From: Bimuria novae-zelandiae CBS 107.79
Lineage: Eukaryota > Ascomycota > Dothideomycetes > Pleosporales > Didymosphaeriaceae
Assembly: GCA_010015655.1 (NCBI GenBank)
Contig: ML976690.1
Coordinates: 243,503-307,502 of the forward strand
Length of the DNA: 64,000 bases
Direction: 5' to 3'
Made by a program: the position numbers and the translations under genes
The notes under the pieces: model-generated
Database searches by the model: none
What the model was told of the DNA's origin: nothing
Seen by the model: the letters and a program-made list of their open reading frames with translations, nothing else
Shown here: piece after piece, positions 58,951 to 64,000 of the stretch
Layout of the letters: each line of letters starts with the position of its first letter
Numbering within the stretch: position 1 is the stretch's first letter

Positions 58951-59748
58951 CTAAACCTCCTGAACGCGAGTGACCGACATGCCCGCGAGGACACCGCCCT
59001 TGCGAACGAGGCCGGGCTTGGGCAGCGTCACCGCCTCGAACGGCAACGTCGCGAAAGTATACGCATCTCCCTGCTCCCAATCGTCGAATAAATACGTCTC
59101 ATAGACGCCCTTAAGAAGATCTCCATCCTTACGCACATACTTTTTGAGGCTGATGAAGTGGAACGCGCCCGAAGCGCAGGCCGTGCCAATACAAGGTGGC
59201 GCGTTGGGGTCGAAGAAAACGCTGCACGGCGAAGACATGTAGAACTCGAGGAGGCGCGTGACGGAGAGCTTCTTGACGGTGGGCAAGCACGTGATGAAAT
59301 CGACGTCGAAGTCCGACTGTGCCGATCCGGAGTCCAGGAGGAACCCGCCGGGTGTGCCTGTGGCCGTGAAGGTGATGCTGATCTCGCGGATGTTGGTGAA
59401 GCCGAGGGCGCTGGTGCAGAGCGAGTGCAGGAAGGGCTAGTGTGTGAAAGAGTACACCAGGATGGGCGCTTTGACTTCGATACGGCGGAGGTGGTCATTG
59501 ACGGCGCGAGGCGGAAGGCACTGTGAGAAGGTCGTCGTCTTGAAGCTGTTGTTCTTGTACAAGGCTTCGGTGGCGACATCGGCGTTCTCGATCTGCAGGA
59601 GCGGGATGTAGAGTGAGGTTAGGATCTCGTTGTACTCGTCACGGTCGATGGCGTGGTCGCGCGCGAAGACGAAGCCGAGAGTGATCAGGCGCAGCTCGAC
59701 TGGCAGGGTGCACCATCCGCGCAGGAAGGCACTAAATGTGGTCGACAT
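58951..59748 (-). pseudogene. F-box-like short protein gene A with one internal TAG
   Basis: The frame from the ATG at 59748 to the stop at 58951-58953 is 266 codons and is interrupted only once, by TAG at codon 104 (59439-59437). Before it the protein reads AFLRGWCTLPVELRLITLGF, an F-box-like start used by many short dothideomycete proteins. After it the same frame continues with FLHSLCTSALGFTNIREISI and a sensible C-terminus. No splice signals remove the TAG. Either the gene is freshly inactivated (a Trp TGG turned to TAG fits CpA-type mutation on the other strand) or the codon is read through. It is clearly related to gene B at 60,121-61,067. Confidence 0.65.
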
Positions 59749-60120
59749 TATGTGTGAGGTGCTGGGTGTCGTCAGGTACATCACGGCAGCGGTATTGTTA
59801 TATGTGGAATCACGGTGCAGGTGGCGTGGGAACTCAGATCCTCTGCCAGTCTTTCTCAGTAATGGGTCCCAGTCACTCTGGAGGGAAAGCCCCGCGTTGC
59901 GTGTCCGCTAGTCGTGGAGCTATGGTCTTGTTGAGAGGGAGCACATTTAGACTTCACGAGAAAAGAAAGCAAAAGGTAGAATGGGCTAATCAACACCAGT
60001 CAGAATCAGACTTATATATTCTGCAAAAGACATAAGATAAGACTAAGACTAAGGCTCCGAGAAGTCTTCCAGAGGGAATACTCTTCAATCCAGCCGTCAC
60101 AAGCGCCCTGCCCTCAACGT

Positions 60121-61067
60121 TCAGCGCCGCACCTCTTGAACCCTGCGCCTACACACCTTGCTAAAGAATCCTGTCGGTTCTGCCATGTCCTCTTCCTCGA
60201 TGTCCCCATTGTCCCCGGCGATATTGATCGTCTGGAACACCTGCGTCTCTGCCTCAATATTCGCACGAGTGCGACGAGGAGCGGCCCCGGAGAGACTCGT
60301 ATTCTGCCCGTCCTTTTGCAAGGGGATGTAGACAACCTCCAAGCACCTCACGGAGAAGTGTACTTGTCCACCTACTTCATTATTGAACCGTTTTCGCGCT
60401 TCGGAGCGCCTAGATCTACTCCGGGAGCCCAACGGGCCGTCAGGAATGAAGTGAAAGTCTGCAACGACCGTAAGGTCTTGAAGCTTGGGATACTCGATCT
60501 TGAACTTATCGGCAAATCCCGGGAGCTTATACTACAGCCGCGGGTATGGGTAAAAGTAGATCTGTAGACGTTGAACGAGGTATCGGTGTACCTGAGGCGG
60601 CGAATAGAATCGGTATCTAACCGATGAGAAGTCCTGGCAGGGCATCTCACCAGGTGTGATGACGAAGATGTTGTTGCTGTAGAATGCTTCCTTCGCACAT
60701 TCTGCGATGCGTCAGCCTTGAAATACACACCACAAACACGGTAGCTACACTTACTTGCATCTGGGAAGCTCGTTGAGAAGAAGAGTAACAGCCGCTCGTT
60801 GATCAGCTCCCAAAAAGTGGTCCGGTCGATCGCGTCAGGGAAGGCGAGCGCGGAGTTGAGGATTTTCAGCCTCATCTCCTAGGAAACACGAATCAGTATA
60901 AGTCATGAAGAGGAGGACTGATGGCTTTTTGGGGGAGGGATAAAGGATCATTCCTCCAAATTTAAAATGTACGGCCAGATTTCGGTTAGGGATTTTCTGA
61001 CCGCAGGAAGAGACGTCCAGCCACGCAAGAAGGCTGCATCAGACTCAGACGTTGAAAGTGAAGCCAT
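60121..61067 (-). pseudogene. F-box-like short protein gene B with one internal TAG
   Basis: Exons 61067-61002, 60878-60755 and 60701-60121 (introns 123 and 53 nt) give 257 codons including the final stop. It starts MASLSTSESDAAFLRGWTSL and continues LPA/EMRLKILNSALAFPDAIDR, the same layout as gene A. The frame has a single TAG at codon 120 (60534-60532), at about the same place in the alignment as in gene A. It then stays open for over 130 codons (YKLPGFADKFKIEYPKLQDL) to the acidic end. As for gene A, recent nonsense mutation is the simple reading and read-through the alternative. Exact function unknown. Confidence 0.65.
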
Positions 61068-62572
61068 GGCGGACATGCACTTGCTTTCAGGATTTAATTT
61101 GACGTTGTATTCTTCTCGAAGCCACGGGGTGTATTCAGCCCAAAGGATCCATGGATGTTGTGGCTAAGAGCAGAGCTGGAGGGAGGTCCTTTATAGTCGT
61201 GGTCGCAGGCGTGACTTCGGAATAACATACTACCGATCCGATTAGCGAGTTGGAAGAACTTCAGGCGGCGATACAGACTCGGAAAGTGAATGATTTTACT
61301 AAAGGAAGTCACGTGGTCCACAAGCGCCCCGGGGATAATCTTACTCGGTATATCATAGGTATATAATACCGCTTAATGGCTGTGTATAAACTGATATCGT
61401 CAGCCATGGTATTGCTCGTCCTAGGGCAATACGCAAGACTAACACACTCTTGGATACATCTGTCTTACCCGATCCTGGCCATCACGGTTGGACCGGATGA
61501 TACGCAATGGCCGGGTAGATCAAAAGACATGGATTGGCGAGTACGGGTAACATTTCCAAGATCCTGATCGATCTTATATGCTCACAGTAGGCGCTTCTGA
61601 ATAGCAAATAGCAGTATAACGACAAATGTAAGCAAATCGTTTACTGAGCACATAGGATAATTAATAACGTACCCAATTCATGTGGCAATGTAAAATTTGG
61701 TTCCTTGAAATTAAGAAAATATACCCTTCCGCCCCCGCAACGCGCAAAACTTCCTATCTCTTCCTGGTGTCTAAAACTGCCACAGGTGCTTCCGAGCGCT
61801 TTGCCCAAAGCTTTATTGCCAACCCACAGACGAGTGCGTTGAATCTATATTCCAGGTCAAAAACTCCACGGCTGATTACGGACTAAAAATCCATGCGTTT
61901 GCACCTTTACCATTGTCTGGCACGCACATTCGTAACGGAGATTCTTCCCAAATAACACCCACTTCGAACAATACCCGTATCCAGGCATCCTCTTCCACCG
62001 TCTAACACCATTGCCTCTGCTCAAGCTTCCTGTGTCTGCCTGCTCTTCCAACCCGCGCGGTTTAATACTATTGTGACTTACCATCGCTCCGTGACCACTT
62101 GCCAGCAAACCCAATGCAAACGGAGCGCCCGCGCACCATCACGGCCGACCGCGAAATCTTCCTCTCCTTTCCAGACTGTTCACACCGCTTTTCACCTGAT
62201 GCACCAGCGGTACGTGCAACGACTTTGGCACATCTCTAGCAGGGCACCGCAGTTCACCCGCTTGAAGCGCAGGTGTACCGTGCAACTGCGCGCACACGCG
62301 ACTGTCTCCCCGCCAGCACAGCACCTAAACATCACGATCAACTACGGCAATCACTAGCGCAACAACACTACACTTCAAGACTATACACGGCAATAGAGGG
62401 TCCCATTCATTTAGCCAGACACGCCTCCTTCCACCATACACACTTTTACGAGGAGCTTTCTGGAGTACCCCGCGAATCAGCCAGTCTTGTTGATAAATTG
62501 AAGTTCAAAATTCTGACTTAGCGACCAGCGTGCCGACACCACACACACTGTTGTATCAAACCCGAGTATACG
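61068..62572. other. Intergenic, no gene recognised
   Basis: Promoter side of gene B (-) and of the next gene (+). ORFs below 100 codons. The part from about 61,960 is CA-rich on the + strand, as in a long 5' leader. Confidence 0.45.
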
Positions 62573-63859
62573 ATGTTGCTGCATTGGTTGTTTCCCTCAG
62601 GACAAGACGCGGCAAACGCCTCGCTAGCTGAGATGCGTGCTGCTGCTTTGCGCGAGAAGCAAGATATTGAGGGCGGCTCGAGCAGCGAAGAAGCTATCGC
62701 CGCCGAGGGAGCGGGCTGTGACGAGAAGACTACCGAGCTCGGCAGCGAGGCACTCTCGGGCGAGTTCACTGTCCTGTGGCCGTCGTCGCCTGTGAGCAAG
62801 CGGGCTGTTGATCACGGCGCCGCCTCCGCAGACGACGACATCCCGCGCGCAGCCAGCGCGCCGCCGACCCCCCAATCCTTCGATACCGCGGCTGCAAGCG
62901 TCAATTTCTTCTTCAACGAAGAAAACAACCCCTGGCAAGACCGAGACCAAGACTCAGCCGACAGCGACACCCTCGTCGTCCAGCTCGGCCAGCCCTATCT
63001 CGAATACAACAACGGCAACCTCCCCCGCGCGCCTATCCTCGGCGTCTCCCACACCGGCGAACTCTGTCGACAAGAACCCTCCAACACACTCAGCGTCACG
63101 AACCTCAAACGCAAATTCGACGCCGCGACCGAATCCCTCACCGACGAACTCTCTTCCCGCATCAACGCCGCCACCGCCGGGCTCGACATTCCCGCGCTCG
63201 CGGGCTGCGTGACGGACCCGATATTCCGTCTCCCCAACAAGCTCTCCGCGATTGGGAAGGCGTGTAAGCGCGGATACCAGTATGTTGATAACAATGCTTC
63301 CAAGCCGGAGTTTTTGGAGAAGAGGAAGAGGCGCCGGTCAAACCAGGGTGAGGGCGATTACGAGTTCATGACCGGTATGAAGGACGCCCATCGCAAGTTT
63401 GCGCATGAGATGGCGGCGAGGGTGAGGGAGGCGCTGGAGGAGCAGGGTATCTGCGAGGGTTGGATAGTTGGGTATTTTCGGGCGGAGTTGGAACGTGTGT
63501 TGGTAAGTTTTCTTTCTTCTTTATCCCCTCCTTTCATCACATCAACTTTCCCGTAAGGGCGCAGGCTAACGCAGGGGCAGGAGCGGTTCTACCTCGAGAA
63601 CATCGACGCCGCCATCGACGTGACGGAGATCATGACCGCGGAACCGCGCTGGACTGCTGGCGAGGACTGCTTCGAGCTCGAACTGGAGGCGCTGTGGGCC
63701 ATGCCAGGTGATCCGCATTTTGCGAATTTTCGAGCGGAGCCGGTGGGGTTTGCGCTGCCGGAGACGCTTTGTAAGGTTGGGGCTGAGGAGTATCGGAGGC
63801 GCAGCACTGCGAATGCCACCGACGACGTCAACATCAGCACCTACACCACTACTACCTAA
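62573..63859 (+). CDS. Hypothetical protein (402 aa)
   Basis: Exon 1 62573-63502 and exon 2 63581-63859 give 402 residues; the acceptor at 63574 is also in frame and would add Gly-Gln. I do not recognise a family. The first 150 residues are acidic and Ser/Ala-rich, probably disordered. A more ordered part follows (SVTNLKRKFDAATESLTDEL, LPNKLSAIGKACKRGYQYVD), with a basic EKRKRRRSNQ cluster that could be a nuclear-localisation signal. Then comes a helical C-terminal half (AHEMAARVREALEEQGICEG, RFYLENIDAAIDVTEIM, FELELEALWAMPGDPHFANF). The gene ends before the window edge; the last 140 bases show no other gene. Confidence 0.7.
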
Positions 63860-64000
63860 GAGGACACCGATGGCGATGATTTCATGGCCACCGACTCTGA
63901 GGAGAACGAAGAAGGGCGAAAACTAGGTGAGGATATCAGGAGATCGCGTCGATGTCATCGCGATGGTCATCCCTCCATTGGTCGATACCCGTTGCGTACC

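Overview
The window looks like nuclear DNA of a filamentous ascomycete, most likely a dothideomycete (inference). Genes are intron-poor to moderately intron-rich, with short GT-AG introns that are mostly 45-75 nt. Recognisable proteins are fungal: a Gid4/Vid24 receptor, a HET-domain relic, fungal rhodopsin-type and LMBR1 membrane proteins, Dbp8, and a pisatin-demethylase-like P450. One transposon carries a strong RIP-type (repeat-induced point mutation) mutation pattern. No tRNA, rRNA or CRISPR array was recognised.

Layout. 1.1-4.8 kb: divergent pair MED10 (-) and a PXA-domain protein (+) whose second intron is an outsize 1,075 nt. 4.8-11.3 kb: no gene I can support. 11.3-13.1 kb: a CENP-B/pogo-type double-HTH DNA-binding protein (-). 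14.7-21.7 kb: Rbg1/DRG1 GTPase (-), cysteine dioxygenase (+), a lineage-type hypothetical protein (+), and Dbp8 RNA helicase (-). 21.86-23.99 kb: a complete Fot1/pogo-type element with 49-bp perfect terminal inverted repeats, TA target duplication and a RIP-ruined transposase. 25.2-34.6 kb: rhodopsin-like membrane protein (+), amino-acid permease (-), PP2A A subunit (+), glutaredoxin (-), LMBR1-type protein (+).

34.97-42.2 kb: about 7.2 kb of degenerate satellite. Monomers of about 47 bp each open with a T-tract. They fall into four types that recur in order, giving a higher-order repeat of about 160-200 bp, usually near 188 bp. This is the most unusual thing in the window. 42.3-49.2 kb: PPOX-type flavin-binding protein (-), Gid4 (-), a hypothetical protein (-). 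49.2-56.4 kb: decayed accessory DNA with a DUF7730-like relic (-) and a broken HET gene (+). 56.5-64 kb: cytochrome P450 (+), two related short F-box-like genes (-) that each carry a single in-frame TAG at a comparable position, and a hypothetical protein (+).

The housekeeping genes do not form one pathway. Several are arranged as divergent pairs sharing short promoters (MED10/PXA, Rbg1/CDO, permease/PP2A-A, glutaredoxin/LMBR1). The accessory parts (array, transposon, HET and F-box-like relics) are where genome-defence mutation and repeat dynamics show. Exon coordinates were derived by eye from splice signals, reading frame and family knowledge; none was checked by a search.
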